Shown: piece by piece, positions 35,774-45,145 of the stretch
How the letters are laid out: the number at the start of each line of letters is the position of its first letter
How positions within the stretch are numbered: the first letter of the stretch is position 1
Assembly: GCA_963798855.1 (NCBI GenBank)
Contig: CAWCUU010000002.1
Coordinates: forward strand, 186,001-250,000
Length of the DNA: 64,000 nt
Origin: CAWCUU01 sp963798855
GTDB taxonomy: Bacteria; Gemmatimonadota; Gemmatimonadetes; Longimicrobiales; RSA9
Direction: 5' to 3'
Program-made: the position numbers and the translations under genes
The notes under the pieces: generated by a model
What the model was told of the DNA's origin: nothing
Seen by the model: the letters and a program-made list of their open reading frames with translations, nothing else
Databases searched by the model: none

Positions 35774-36586
35774 ATGCGACGGTCTCGATGTTCCACGCAC
35801 CCGTTCCTGGCCAGCGTGACCACCGCGGTCCTCGTCCTGGCGGTCGCCTGCACGGATTCGGGTACGCCGGCAGGTCTGCCCATGGCCAGGCCGCAATTCG
35901 CAAAGCCGACCGGCAAGACCATCGATACGCACCCACGCGCGAACCTTCTATGGGACGACCTGCCGGGCAGCGACGGCACACCCACCGCGGGGATCCGCGG
36001 CGACCGACGGGACCGGTTCGGCAGTCCAGCTGCCCTGACGGAATATCAAGGCGCCGACTGCGGGGTCCGCGGGATCATCTACGACGGGAGAGGCGAAAGC
36101 GGAAACATCGATGTCGATACCGATACCGACTACACCACGGATATGTCTGCCGACTGCGGAGAGCGCCGAAACATGCTGCTCTACGTCGGTGACGATCAGG
36201 CGATCGGCGCAGTCGCAACGACGATCTACCCACACCTGATCATGGAGGGGGTCTGGTCCGTTCCCACAGGCCAGACCGCCGATCGCAGGGTCACCTTCGG
36301 TCTGCAGGGCCTCGGTCCGGCCTGCGTCCTTGCGTTCGATGGCCAGTACCCGGGCGCGACGAGCGCGCGAGTGACGGGGCTGCCGACAGTGCAGGTGATG
36401 AACGCGAACGGAGATCTCGTGACGGCCCGTCAATGGCGCGTCGAGTCCCAGGGCAATCATCTCGTGGCCTGTCTGAAGCCGTCAAAGGGGGGCCGGTACC
36501 CTTACGCCGACAGCGGCGTGCGCTACTACCTGCCGTTCGCCGCAACGGTCACGGCCGTGCCGTACCCGTACGAGACTTATCCATAG
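35774..36586 (+). CDS. Lipoprotein of unknown function
   Basis: 270 aa. Signal peptide with lipobox 'LVLAVACTDSG'. Beyond 'FAKPTGKTIDTHP' no family is recognised. It has five to six Cys ('GADCGVRG', 'SADCGERRNM', 'GPACVLAF', 'VACLKPS') that could pair in the periplasm, and a C terminus 'YYLPFAATVTAVPYPYETYP'. Begins 150 bases from the divergent BTAD regulator; the next gene, also a lipoprotein, follows 43 bases on. Confidence 0.7.
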   Translation: MRRSRCSTHPFLASVTTAVLVLAVACTDSGTPAGLPMARPQFAKPTGKTIDTHPRANLLWDDLPGSDGTPTAGIRGDRRDRFGSPAALTEYQGADCGVRGIIYDGRGESGNIDVDTDTDYTTDMSADCGERRNMLLYVGDDQAIGAVATTIYPHLIMEGVWSVPTGQTADRRVTFGLQGLGPACVLAFDGQYPGATSARVTGLPTVQVMNANGDLVTARQWRVESQGNHLVACLKPSKGGRYPYADSGVRYYLPFAATVTAVPYPYETYP

Positions 36587-36629
36587 CAGCCGACCATCCG
36601 TCGCGCTCCACCCTGGCCCTGAGGGAACG

Positions 36630-37292
36630 ATGAAGAGAGACCGAGCTGTCGAATCGGGGACGACGTTCACGTTGCGACGTCCCGCTGCCGCTACCCTGTC
36701 TGCGCTCGTGCTCACCGCGCTCGGGACTCTGGGCTGCGCTCCGGACGCCCCGCCGCCGACTGAGCCAGCCGCGCGTGCCGACGTTAGCGAATTGAGCTCG
36801 GCTCCGAACGTGTCGCGGTTTGAATCGCCGTTCACATTCGGGGTGCTGGACGAAACGGCGGATCTCTTCCTGCTCGGCGGTCCGCCGATCGACATCAGCC
36901 AGTGGCGTGCCTGTGGAGGTGACCAGCGACCCTCTATTGCGTACTTCCAGTTCTCCGCGCAGCTGACGGACGCGCTGAAGATCCTGGTCCGCAATCCCGA
37001 CCTTCCCGTCCACGTGTACCGCTGGAGTCAGCTGAACGACAGCTTCGGCGGTGATGTTTGCACTGCGCCCACAGTGGCGCTCGGGCTGGGTCGCGCGACC
37101 TACGCCGACAACGATGGCTCCGTCAGCCTGACCCGGACGAATACGTTCCGTTTTCAGGTGACCGGTATCCTCGATGATGTTCAGAACGGCGGAAAGGCAA
37201 CCGTAGAGGCAATGGCGCATTTCTTCATCTACCGGGACGGGAGCTCCGAGGTGCGCACCAGCCGCATCCAACTGATGCACCTCGCGCGCTGA
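36630..37292 (+). CDS. Lipoprotein of unknown function
   Basis: 220 aa. N terminus of basic and hydrophobic residues with lipobox 'LGTLGCAPDA'. The rest is beta-rich ('FTFGVLDETADLFLLGGPPI', 'LKILVRNPDLPVHVYRWSQ', 'ATYADNDGSVSLTRTNTFRF'), like a small surface protein. Co-directional with the previous lipoprotein gene and perhaps under the same divergent regulator. No family recognised. Confidence 0.68.
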   Translation: MKRDRAVESGTTFTLRRPAAATLSALVLTALGTLGCAPDAPPPTEPAARADVSELSSAPNVSRFESPFTFGVLDETADLFLLGGPPIDISQWRACGGDQRPSIAYFQFSAQLTDALKILVRNPDLPVHVYRWSQLNDSFGGDVCTAPTVALGLGRATYADNDGSVSLTRTNTFRFQVTGILDDVQNGGKATVEAMAHFFIYRDGSSEVRTSRIQLMHLAR

Positions 37293-37400
37293 TCGGGTCC
37301 CGCTGTCCGTCGGCGGGTGGGGCCGTTCGGGAGCGTTCGGCCAGGTACAGCGGCTCGCCCTCGGACGCGCCCTCCCGATCCGACGGCCGGTGCCCCTTCG

Positions 37401-37961
37401 TCAGAACGGCAGGAAAATGGTCTGGAGGTCCAGCTCGAGCGACTCCGGGGCTCCATCAGGCGTCCATAGTAGACGCCGTTCCGTACGTTCCGGCTCCTTC
37501 GCGCCTCGCGCGAAGCGCCAGACCCACACGACCCGCTGATCGGGGTCCGCCAGCCAGTACTCCGGCACGCCGAAGTCTCCGTAGCGGCGGGGCTTCTTCA
37601 CGCGATCGATCGACGACGAGGTGGGCGACAGCACCTCGACGATCAGGCCGGGCGGTTTCTCGACGCCGCGGTTCGTGATGCCCTCGCGCGCGGCCTCCGG
37701 GACGAAGACGAGGTCCGGGCGCAGGAACTGTCCGCTCACGAACAGCACGTCGACGTCCGGCAGCACGACGCCGAGGCGGTGGCGCTCGACGAACTCGCGC
37801 AGTGTGATCCCCAACGTCAACAGCACGTGCTGGTGCATCGGCGACGGCGCCGGCGTCACGAGGACCTCGCCATCGATGACCTCGTACCGGTTGCCGTCAT
37901 CCGGGAAGCGCGCGTAGTCGGAATACGTCCACGTGTAGGGCTGGGTCGGCTGCTGGCTCAT
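37401..37961 (-). CDS. Uma2-family putative restriction endonuclease
   Basis: 186 aa from ATG 37961 (GGAGAA upstream). Uma2/PD-(D/E)XK fold: 'DGNRYEVIDGEVLVTPAPSP', 'RPDLVFV', 'GLIVEVLSPTSSSIDRVKK', 'YGDFGVPEYWLADP'. Glu/Asp/Lys active residues present. These proteins are common in multicopy in high-GC and cyanobacterial genomes; role unclear, no methylase partner nearby. Confidence 0.88.
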   Translation of the reverse strand: MSQQPTQPYTWTYSDYARFPDDGNRYEVIDGEVLVTPAPSPMHQHVLLTLGITLREFVERHRLGVVLPDVDVLFVSGQFLRPDLVFVPEAAREGITNRGVEKPPGLIVEVLSPTSSSIDRVKKPRRYGDFGVPEYWLADPDQRVVWVWRFARGAKEPERTERRLLWTPDGAPESLELDLQTIFLPF

Positions 37962-38533
37962 CGGAGTTCTCCTTCCTGCATGATCCGAGCATCGGCCGCG
38001 CAAGGACATGGCCGCTGCGGACAGTGTGCTTTCGGAGCGCGACGGCGACCCGGTGCGCCACCAGGCCCGGGCTGTGGACCTGCGCTCAAGTTACCGAGCG
38101 TGGGCCGCCTGCGACCAGCGCCATCGCGCGGCGCCCGCCGTTGTTGACGTCTCGCATGCGCTCGGCCGGAGCTCCCGAGCCGCTGCCCACTCCAGAAGCC
38201 GTCCATGCTGCCATTGTCTCCCGGTGGACCCCAGCTCGGCCTCCTCCGTCCGCCCTGCCGAGCCCGGCGCGACGCCCGCGCGTGGCCGGAGCGTGACGAA
38301 AGAAACCGGGTCTGCCCTACAAGGTCTCTGGGAATCGGAGTACACCGCGGCGCCCCCCGGTCCGACATAATGTTGCCTCCCGGCGGGGCGTATCGCCCCG
38401 CCGGGTTCTTCGCCCGACAAAGGCACCCCGGCCGCGAGGCCGGTCCGCAACGCCAGGCATCTCCCTCCCGGAGACCGACCGGCTACCGAACGAGGAGACC
38501 CGGACCCGTTTTTCGTCCTCGAGGAGGCTTGTC
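37962..38533. other. 572-bp spacer, no gene supported
   Basis: Frames on either strand here have no codon structure or domain match. The main structure is a perfect hairpin (38379-38405) near the right end; a ribosome site (GAGGAGG) for the gene at 38534 follows 38520. Confidence 0.5.
38379..38405 (+). terminator. Perfect 12-bp hairpin, terminator or leader structure
   Basis: CCCGGCGGGGCG (38379-38390), loop TAT, then its exact complement (38394-38405), followed by TTCTTCGCC. It lies 128 bases before the lipoprotein start and has no uninterrupted T-tract, so it may end an upstream transcript, act as an attenuator, or be a leader structure. Confidence 0.5.
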
Positions 38534-40123
38534 ATGAAATCGCCGCTGTTCGGCACCGTGTTCGCCGTGCTGCTTGTCGCCGCCATTACGGCGTGCGCCG
38601 ACGACTCCACTCTCACGCCGACCCGGCAGGCGCCTGGCACCGTTGCCGCCAATGTCGGCGCCGCCATGCACCTGCCGGCGTCCATCCAGCAGAAGGCCGA
38701 CGCGCTGAAGGCGGATCTCGAGGCCCGGGGCTACGAGGTCGCTCAGGGCTACTGGACGCTCTGGGGAATCGAGCAGTGCAGGTATCCGCTTCAGGCGCTG
38801 GGCTACTGCTACGGCAACAACCCCACCGCGCCCTACGCGCTGGCCGTGGTTCCGCAGTGGAAGGACGAGTTCGTGGATCCGCGCATGCAGCACGTGCTCA
38901 CCCAGGCGCAGCGGAGCATGTCCGCCACCTACCGACTCGACGCCCGTGAGGCGCTGGTGGTCCTGGCAGACCTCCCGCCCGAGGCGAGGTACTTCGGGAT
39001 GGGGACGAACGTCTTCAGCCGCGAGGCAAGCCTCAACGAGAGCGATCCGATCCTTCCGAGGGTCGCCGCCGACCCGCTGCTGAAGGGCATCCTCTTCGGC
39101 GCCTCGCCGGACCCGGCGCGCAGGATGATGATCTCGAGCATCGGCAACAGCACCAACAACGTCATCATCCAGCGGCAGAGCGGCAGCGTCTGGGGACAGC
39201 AGCGCTACTTCGTGATCACGCCCAATGCCGCGATGGCCGACTCGATGACGGCGGCGTTGCTGCGCGCGGGAGTCCCCACGTCCGACGACGTGTTCACCGA
39301 GCCGGTCTCCCCCTCCCTGGTGCGCGTGGGGCTGGGCCGCGGCGCGGATGACTTCATCACCTATATCCGCTACGCAATGCCGACGGACGACGCGGCGGGC
39401 GAACAGTGGCGCAAGGAGCTTCCGCTCACGGTGCTCCGAGTGCGGGACACCGACTCGTCGCACCCGACGAGCGGCTTCCCGATCCCCGCCTACGAGACGA
39501 GGAGCTGGAACTTCGATGAGACCACGCTGGCGGGTGACCTGACCGCGCTCCTCGAAGCGGTGCGGGCGCATTGGAACCAGCCCCAGGCGGACACGGTCCC
39601 GTTCTTCAGCGCCTACAGGTACCTCGACCTCGTGGGCCAGCACTGCCTGGGCTACCCGGACCCCGCGCGCGGCCCGATGGACTGCCTGGGGGACACACAG
39701 GACGCGGACTACCAGATCAGCCCGTCGATGCGGATCGATGACGGTCAGGTCATCGCCGTGGTCGGGACGCTGGCCACCAGGACGGGGAACGCCACCTACG
39801 CCAGCCTCTCCGTCAACTGGTTCCCCGAGCTCGTCGGGGTCAAGAACATCTCCGACGTCGCTCTCGACGGGACGGCCGCGCCGTTCGCGGCCGCACTCCA
39901 GCACGACGCCCGCTACTTCTATGTCTACTACGTCGCGCGGGATTGCACCGGTCTCCAGAACTGTATCGAGATCCCGAGGAAGCTGGTTCCCACGGGAGAC
40001 ATCATCAAGGTCATCCAGCGCAACTACGTGAATCCCGGCTCGGCGGCGGGGCCGGAGCCGACGAAGATGCTCAACCCGCGCTTCATCGTCCTGGACGGGA
40101 ACAACCGGCCGCCGGCGCAGTGA
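38534..40123 (+). CDS. Large lipoprotein of unknown function
   Basis: 529 aa, ATG 38534 with GAGGAGG upstream. Lipobox 'VAAITACADDS'. Mostly soluble, with 8 Cys spread along the chain ('EQCRYPLQALGYCYG', 'QHCLGYPDPARGPMDCLG', 'CTGLQNC'), so probably disulfide-bonded in the periplasm; the VKOR-DsbA protein could serve it. No known family. Begins after a 570-base spacer; terminator-like hairpin follows the gene. Confidence 0.72.
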   Translation: MKSPLFGTVFAVLLVAAITACADDSTLTPTRQAPGTVAANVGAAMHLPASIQQKADALKADLEARGYEVAQGYWTLWGIEQCRYPLQALGYCYGNNPTAPYALAVVPQWKDEFVDPRMQHVLTQAQRSMSATYRLDAREALVVLADLPPEARYFGMGTNVFSREASLNESDPILPRVAADPLLKGILFGASPDPARRMMISSIGNSTNNVIIQRQSGSVWGQQRYFVITPNAAMADSMTAALLRAGVPTSDDVFTEPVSPSLVRVGLGRGADDFITYIRYAMPTDDAAGEQWRKELPLTVLRVRDTDSSHPTSGFPIPAYETRSWNFDETTLAGDLTALLEAVRAHWNQPQADTVPFFSAYRYLDLVGQHCLGYPDPARGPMDCLGDTQDADYQISPSMRIDDGQVIAVVGTLATRTGNATYASLSVNWFPELVGVKNISDVALDGTAAPFAAALQHDARYFYVYYVARDCTGLQNCIEIPRKLVPTGDIIKVIQRNYVNPGSAAGPEPTKMLNPRFIVLDGNNRPPAQ

Positions 40124-40200
40124 GCCCGGGCGGCGGCCGCGGGCGGACGCCGAGCTGAGGTACAGCGTCAGGTGGCGCACCACGCTGACCAGTAGATCAG

Positions 40201-40240
40201 GGCCGCCGATGCACGTGAGTGCGCGGCGGCCTTCAGTTTT
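40201..40240 (+). terminator. Rho-independent terminator
   Basis: Stem GGCCGCCG/CGGCGGCC (40201-40208 with 40224-40231) continuing inside as GCAC/GTGC around GTGA, then TTCAGTTTT. Lies 78 bases after the lipoprotein stop; T-rich tail makes it the best terminator in the window. Confidence 0.75.
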
Positions 40241-40478
40241 GCACGGTGCTCTCGAGGGGATCGCACTCTCACTGCATGGCCGTATATCGACGCGGCCGAA
40301 AGTCCGGCCGCGGCTTCAGCACCAGTCAGCATCCTCCCACCGGGTCTGAATCAGAGCGTTTCAGAGTCGACTGCCATCTTTGCGCCTGATGCCCCCGGCT
40401 CCCCGTGAGCGTCCGCAGCATTGGGCTTCGGCTCCGAAGCAGCTCGCCTGAGGAGCTCCGACCAGCGAAGGAGGTTCC

Positions 40479-40985
40479 ATGAGATTGGCACTCGTCATCG
40501 GCGTGCTTCGGTGCGCAGGTATTCCGTCTACGCGCACACGCTCCATTCTCCAGCTGGGCGTCACGGCTCTGCTCCTCTGCGCCTGCGCGGGTGCGCCTCC
40601 AGCAACGACTGGGCTCCGGACGAGTTCCGTCGGCCAGGCCGCTGCGCGGCGAGTGCCCGGCACGATCGTCCTGGACGAGCAGGTGCTCGCGGCCGATCCG
40701 CTGAGCGTGCTCCATGCGCTTCGTACGTACGTCCCGAGCATCTCCATCGACAGCCGAGCGGAATGCCCCGCCGTGGCGCTGAGGCAGGCGACTGGCTCGC
40801 CCGCGCCGCCGAGCGCCTCGATATACGTGAACGGCATGCGCGCTGTGAACACGTGTGTGCTCGCGGACCTCCCGGCTCGCGATGTATCGCGAATCGAGGT
40901 CGTGTATCCGAGCGGCATGGCCGCTCATCCCGAGTACTCGCCGTCAACGAGCGGACTGATCCTGATCCTTCTCCGCACTCAATGA
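40479..40985 (+). CDS. Plug-domain-like lipoprotein
   Basis: 168 aa. Long signal peptide ending in lipobox 'LLLCACAGAPP'. The core 'IVLDEQVLAADPLSVLHALR', 'VPSISIDSRAECPAVALR', 'ASIYVNGMRAVNTCVLADLP', 'VSRIEVVYPSGMAAHPEYS' has the pattern of TonB-receptor plug domains or carboxypeptidase-linked plugs found as stand-alone proteins. A partial copy lies at 32228-32413. Overlaps by seven bases, convergently, with the BTAD regulator. Confidence 0.72.
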   Translation: MRLALVIGVLRCAGIPSTRTRSILQLGVTALLLCACAGAPPATTGLRTSSVGQAAARRVPGTIVLDEQVLAADPLSVLHALRTYVPSISIDSRAECPAVALRQATGSPAPPSASIYVNGMRAVNTCVLADLPARDVSRIEVVYPSGMAAHPEYSPSTSGLILILLRTQ

Positions 40986-42962
40986 TCTCCACACATCGTC
41001 CCCGACCTCAACGGGAGGACCCATGCATCGCAGAGCCTGCTTCGCCGTAACAGGCCGAGCGAGTGTGTGGCTGTTGACACTTCCCCCCAGTAGGCCGGCC
41101 ACCGCCGCACCCAGCCGTGCTCCGGATCGACCGCTTCTGTATAATGCAGTGCCTCGCGGGGACGATTCACGAGGTTGAGGAACATGGCGGCGTTGTGGCT
41201 GAACGTGGAACCGGGGCTCAACCGTGCACCGGCCATCAACGCCGCCAGCTTACCGGCGAGATCGTGGTTGTGGACCGCGCTGAAGAAGTCGGTGGCATAC
41301 CCTTCCAAAGGGGTCAAGCGATCGCGTCGTGACTCGAGCACCGCGACGATCGAGTCGGCCTCGTCTTGGAGACCCTGCGAATCCCTTGCAAACCAGGCCC
41401 AGATGAGCGGCAAGACGAACGTCGTATCCAAGCGTCCCGCGGACAGAAAGTAAGGCAACGCACGGTCATACCGCCGCGCTTGATATTGCTCCAAGCCGAG
41501 CACGTACTCGCGGTACGCCTCGAAGGTCGGCGGCCGCCCGGTCGGCCCGGTCTGCGACACGATCCGGCGATCGACCAGCGCGGCGATGGCGCCCGCGATC
41601 CTGCTTCGTAGCTGCTGAGTGGCGAACGTCGGATCGGTGACGGGGCTGGACACGGGATCCAGCGTCATGAGGATGCGGCCGGTCGCGACGTCGGTGATGT
41701 GACTGCGAAAGCGCAGCGAGTCTCCCTGCTCGTAGATCGCGCCCCAGACCACGACCCGTGCGCCGGCGCCGTGGGCCATCGCGGCCGCGAGTGCAGCTCC
41801 GGTCAGTTTGGCGGAGTCGCGATTCGTCTCCCGTGCGGCTACCGTCGCGCTGAGTGGATCGACGACGTTCACGAGCTGCGTCTGCTGGAGCCCCTGCGTG
41901 ATCCAGTCCTGGGCGACGTAGCCGAGCACGTCGTACCGGGAGTCGCCGGTGCGGTTCTCGAACGCAGCGACCAGCACGCGGGCGTCCTCGGGCGGCCTGG
42001 GACTCGAGGTGCGCAACGCCGCGACGAAGGCCGACGCCACGACCAGCAGCGCGGCGGCGGCAGCCACGAGGCGGCGCCGCGACCACCAGGGGCGGGATCG
42101 CGCGGCTGGCGGCGAGCCGGCTTCGCTCCGGATCGGCTCGGTCTCGGACGGCGCCTCGGCTTCGAGACGAGTCTCGAGTACGACCGCTGGCCGAGAGCGG
42201 TCGATCGGACTGGAGGGAACGGTTGGCAGTCGCGCTGCATCCGCGGCCGTTCGGATCCGGTGAGCGAGGACGGCCGTCTCCGGCGCGAGGCTCAGCTCGA
42301 GATCGGCGAGCTCGCTGACGTATCGATCGTACGCATCCAGCGCAGCGCCCGGCTCGCCGGCCGCTTCCAGCAGTTGTAAGAGCCGGCGCAGCGCGGATTC
42401 GTCGAGCGGATCGATCTCCAGCGCCCGGCGCGCCCAGGAGATCGACGTCGCCAGGTCCGTCTCTCCGTCTGCCCGGATGAGCTCCTGTGACAGGCGGTGC
42501 GCGTCACTGCGGAGGCGTGCCCGCTCGCCCTCGAGCCAGCGCTCGAATTCCGGCGCGTCCTCGAGCTGGAAGCCCTTCAGCAGCTCGCCGCGGTAGAGCG
42601 CGAGCCCGTCCTCTGCACGCTGCGCCCGGACGGCCACATCGAAATCGATCACGTCCGCCGCGAGAACCTCGGCGCGTATGCCGACGGCTTCAGGATTCGA
42701 GATCGGCACGTCCTCGCCCAGGGAGCGACGCAGATACGTCAGCGTCTGGCTCAGCGAGTTCCTCGCCCGCTCGGAGGTGGAATGCGGCCAGAAGAGCGCG
42801 ACCAGCTCCTCGCGCCCGCGAAGGCCGAACGGGCGCCGCGGCCAGATAGGACAACAGCGCGAACCGCTTCGTCTGCGAGACTACCGACTGGACGCTCCGG
42901 CCATCGCCGTTCGTCAGATCCGCAGCACCGAGGAGCAGGAGACGGAATCGGGGGAGACCCAT
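40979..42962 (-). CDS. Membrane-anchored BTAD/FlgO-like regulator, frameshifted and 3'-truncated
   Basis: Paralog of the regulator at 33047-35624: starts 'LTNGDGRSVQSVVSQTKRFA', membrane helix 'RRRLVAAAAALLVVASAFVA', FlgO-like 'RVLVAAFENRTGDSRYDVLG'. Near 42838 an extra C in CCC shifts the frame; downstream resumes 'REELVALFWPHSTSERARN'. The C-terminal ~210 residues of the paralog (TPRs after 'WVRRWPAYW') are absent: sequence diverges after that point and ends at 40979. Corrected length ~660 aa. Convergent with the plug lipoprotein gene. Confidence 0.8.
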
Positions 42963-43186
42963 GGGCAGGCGCCTCCTTGGAGGGAGCCGGCTGAGCTCGG
43001 AGGGATTCAGGCCGGTTGCGTCGTGCTCAACGTACGTCGCGGGCTGCCGCGGCTCAACGATTTCGAGCGGCGCAGCACCGGGGGATTGGCGGGAAATCGT
43101 ACCTGCGCGTCAAGCTACTCGGCCGAGGCCTTTCTCACAGGCCGCTCTTCGTCAATGAACGTGGACCCGCCGCCTACGGCTCCCCC

Positions 43187-44586
43187 TCAGATGTAGCCGA
43201 ACACCGGCGGAAAGACGATCACGACGATCGCGGCCCAGACGGCGTAGACCGGCAGGTAGTCCGTCTGCCACCGCTCGAGGGCCGAGAACGGGCCGCGCCG
43301 TCTAAGGAAGCGGACGTAGAGCACGGCGGACCAGGCCAGGTTGACGAGGAGGATCACGTTCTCGCCGAGCGCGGCGACGCGGTTCGGCGTGAAGCCGAAC
43401 TCGGTGATGCGCGCGGCGATGGCCCACAGCGCCACGGCGTCGGCCAGCAGCGCGCTGACCACCAGCACGACCTGGAGCACATCGAAGGCGCCGGCGGGCG
43501 AGCGGGGGTCACGGGCGGAGACGGAGTAGAGCAGCAGGCCCAGGACCACGACCAGGAGCAGGTCGAAGGCGATGAGCACGTTGCGCTCGATCTCGATGCC
43601 GCGCCCGGTCCACACCAGGGTCGCCAGGAACACGACCAGGACGGCGGCGAACAGGGGCGTGAACAGGCGCGTCAGCACGGGCGCCATGTTCTCGATCACG
43701 CTCTGCTTGGCCTCGACCAGCCAGGCGGCGACGACCACGGCCCCCATCGCGCCGCACGGCAGCAGCCACGACTGGAAGAAGGGCTCGACGTCGACGCCGA
43801 TCGACTGGAAGATCATCGCCATGAAGCCGGTCAGGACGCCGCCGCCGAGGGCGATCAGCACGTAGTAGATGAACAGCTCGCCCGAGAACCGGATGAAGTC
43901 CATGCGCCCCGCCACGTCGCGCCACCGGCGCGCCGGCGTACGCGATCCCCACGACCAGCCAGAGCGCGATCGGCAGGTGCAGCGCCGTGAGCGTCTCGGT
44001 GTAGCCCGGGTCGTGCGTGCTCGAGCCCGTCACGTGGGGAGCGAACGGGTAGGCGTTGGCGAACACGGCCGCCGCGACGAACGCAACCGCCAGCCAGCGG
44101 AGCGTGACGGGATTCGAGCCGGCGTTTCCACGCGAAGTAGCCGGTCAGCAGCGGCAGCACGAACAGGCTCAGGTTGCGGATGTAGAAGCCGGCGTCCGCG
44201 TCCAGCTGCATCCCGAAGAGCGCGGGCACCTTGATCGCGACGGCCGCCGCCACCGCGAGGCAGAAGGCGACGACGGCGTCCGTTCGGGCCCGCGCCCGCG
44301 ACTCCCCGGAATCGGAGGGCACGACGACGAGCTGCTTCCAGAGGCGGTCCGAGTGCTCGCGCGCGAACTCGCGTGAGAGCGCGTCGAGGTCGCCCATGCG
44401 CTTGACGGCCACGAGGAACGCCTCATCGGGGGCGAGCCCCGCGTCGGTCAGCACCGCGATCTGCTCGCGCAGGTGGTCCTCCAGCTCCGCCACGTCCACG
44501 GAGTGGATCGCCTGCCGGCGGCGCAGATAGCTCCGCCACTGGTCGATCTGCTCCTCGAGGGGTCCCGCGTGTCCCGGATCCGGCAT
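43187..44586 (-). CDS. Multispan membrane protein, permease-prefix type, two frameshifts
   Basis: Begins ATG 44586 right after the PadR gene (stop 44592). Cytoplasmic N-terminal helical domain, 'WRSYLRRRQAIHSVDVAELE', 'LREQIAVLTDAGLAPDEAFL', as in the prefix of ADOP and PadR-linked proteins, then membrane helices with 'VPALFGMQLDADAGFYIRN'. Extra bases near 44115 and 43927 shift the frame; the pieces are 'LRWLAVAFVAAAVFANAYPF' and, from 'MDFIRFSGELFIYYVLIALG', a helix-rich tail to 43187. Corrected ~466 aa with about ten helices. Function unknown. Confidence 0.75.
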
Positions 44587-44589
44587 CGC

Positions 44590-44977
44590 TCAGGCTGCCT
44601 GTGGAAGTGGGGCGGCCGACGACGGGTGGCTGGCCGCGATCGAGACGCGGAGCGCCGACCAGATGCCCCGCAGCGTGGCGTCCACCGCCTGCCACTGCCT
44701 GCGTTCCTCCGCGAGCTGGGCGCGGCCGCGCGACGTGATTCCGGTAGTACTTGCGACGGCGGCCGCTCTCCGCCACCTCCCACCTCGCCTCGACGTGGCC
44801 GAGCCGCTCCAGCCGGTGCAGGACGGGGTAGAGCATCCCGTCCGTCCACTCCATGCGACCCCCGGACAGCTCCCGGACCCGCTTCAGGATGGCGTAGCCG
44901 TAGCTGTCCTCTTCGGCCAGGATCGCGAGAACGATCGGGGTCGACGAAGCGGCGATCAGATCCTTGTTGATCTCCAT
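44590..44977 (-). CDS. PadR-family transcriptional regulator, frameshifted
   Basis: Start ATG 44977. PadR winged helix 'IAASSTPIVLAILAEEDSYG', 'ILKRVRELSGGRMEWTDGML', 'YPVLHRLERLGHVEARWEVA', 'GRRRKYYR'. An extra A near 44739 shifts the frame; the true end 'ITSRGRAQLAEERRQWQAVD' and 'SSAAPLPQAA' runs to TGA 44590-44592. Corrected ~128 aa. The membrane gene follows six bases on. Usual PadR pairs sense lipids, drugs or phenolics and control a membrane partner. Confidence 0.86.
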
Positions 44978-45019
44978 GACCTCACGCCTCGCGAGGCGCT
45001 ACCGAGCTCGTAGTCCGGG

Positions 45020-45061
45020 TGTACATAGAGGCATTATACATGGCAGCATTAGGTATGGCAA
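45020..45061 (-). promoter_or_regulatory. padR promoter with PadR-type dyad
   Basis: Minus strand -35 TTGCCA (45056-45061), 17-base spacer, -10 TATAAT (45033-45038). A dyad TGTACAT...ATGTATA-like (ATGTATAATGCCTCTATGTAC on the minus strand, 45020-45041) spans the -10, of the ATGT-N-ACAT form that PadR repressors bind. Autorepression inferred. Confidence 0.65.
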
Positions 45062-45145
45062 CCGTCGGACGCTGGCCCCGGCGGCTGCACGCGTGCGATA
45101 TTTTTCCGGTCCGCGCGCGCGTCCTTCCCCGATCGGAGCCCTGCC

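Noticed and set aside
37962..38370. Frames on both strands in the 38-kb spacer
   Set aside because: No domain, biased composition and no ribosome sites; treated as spacer.
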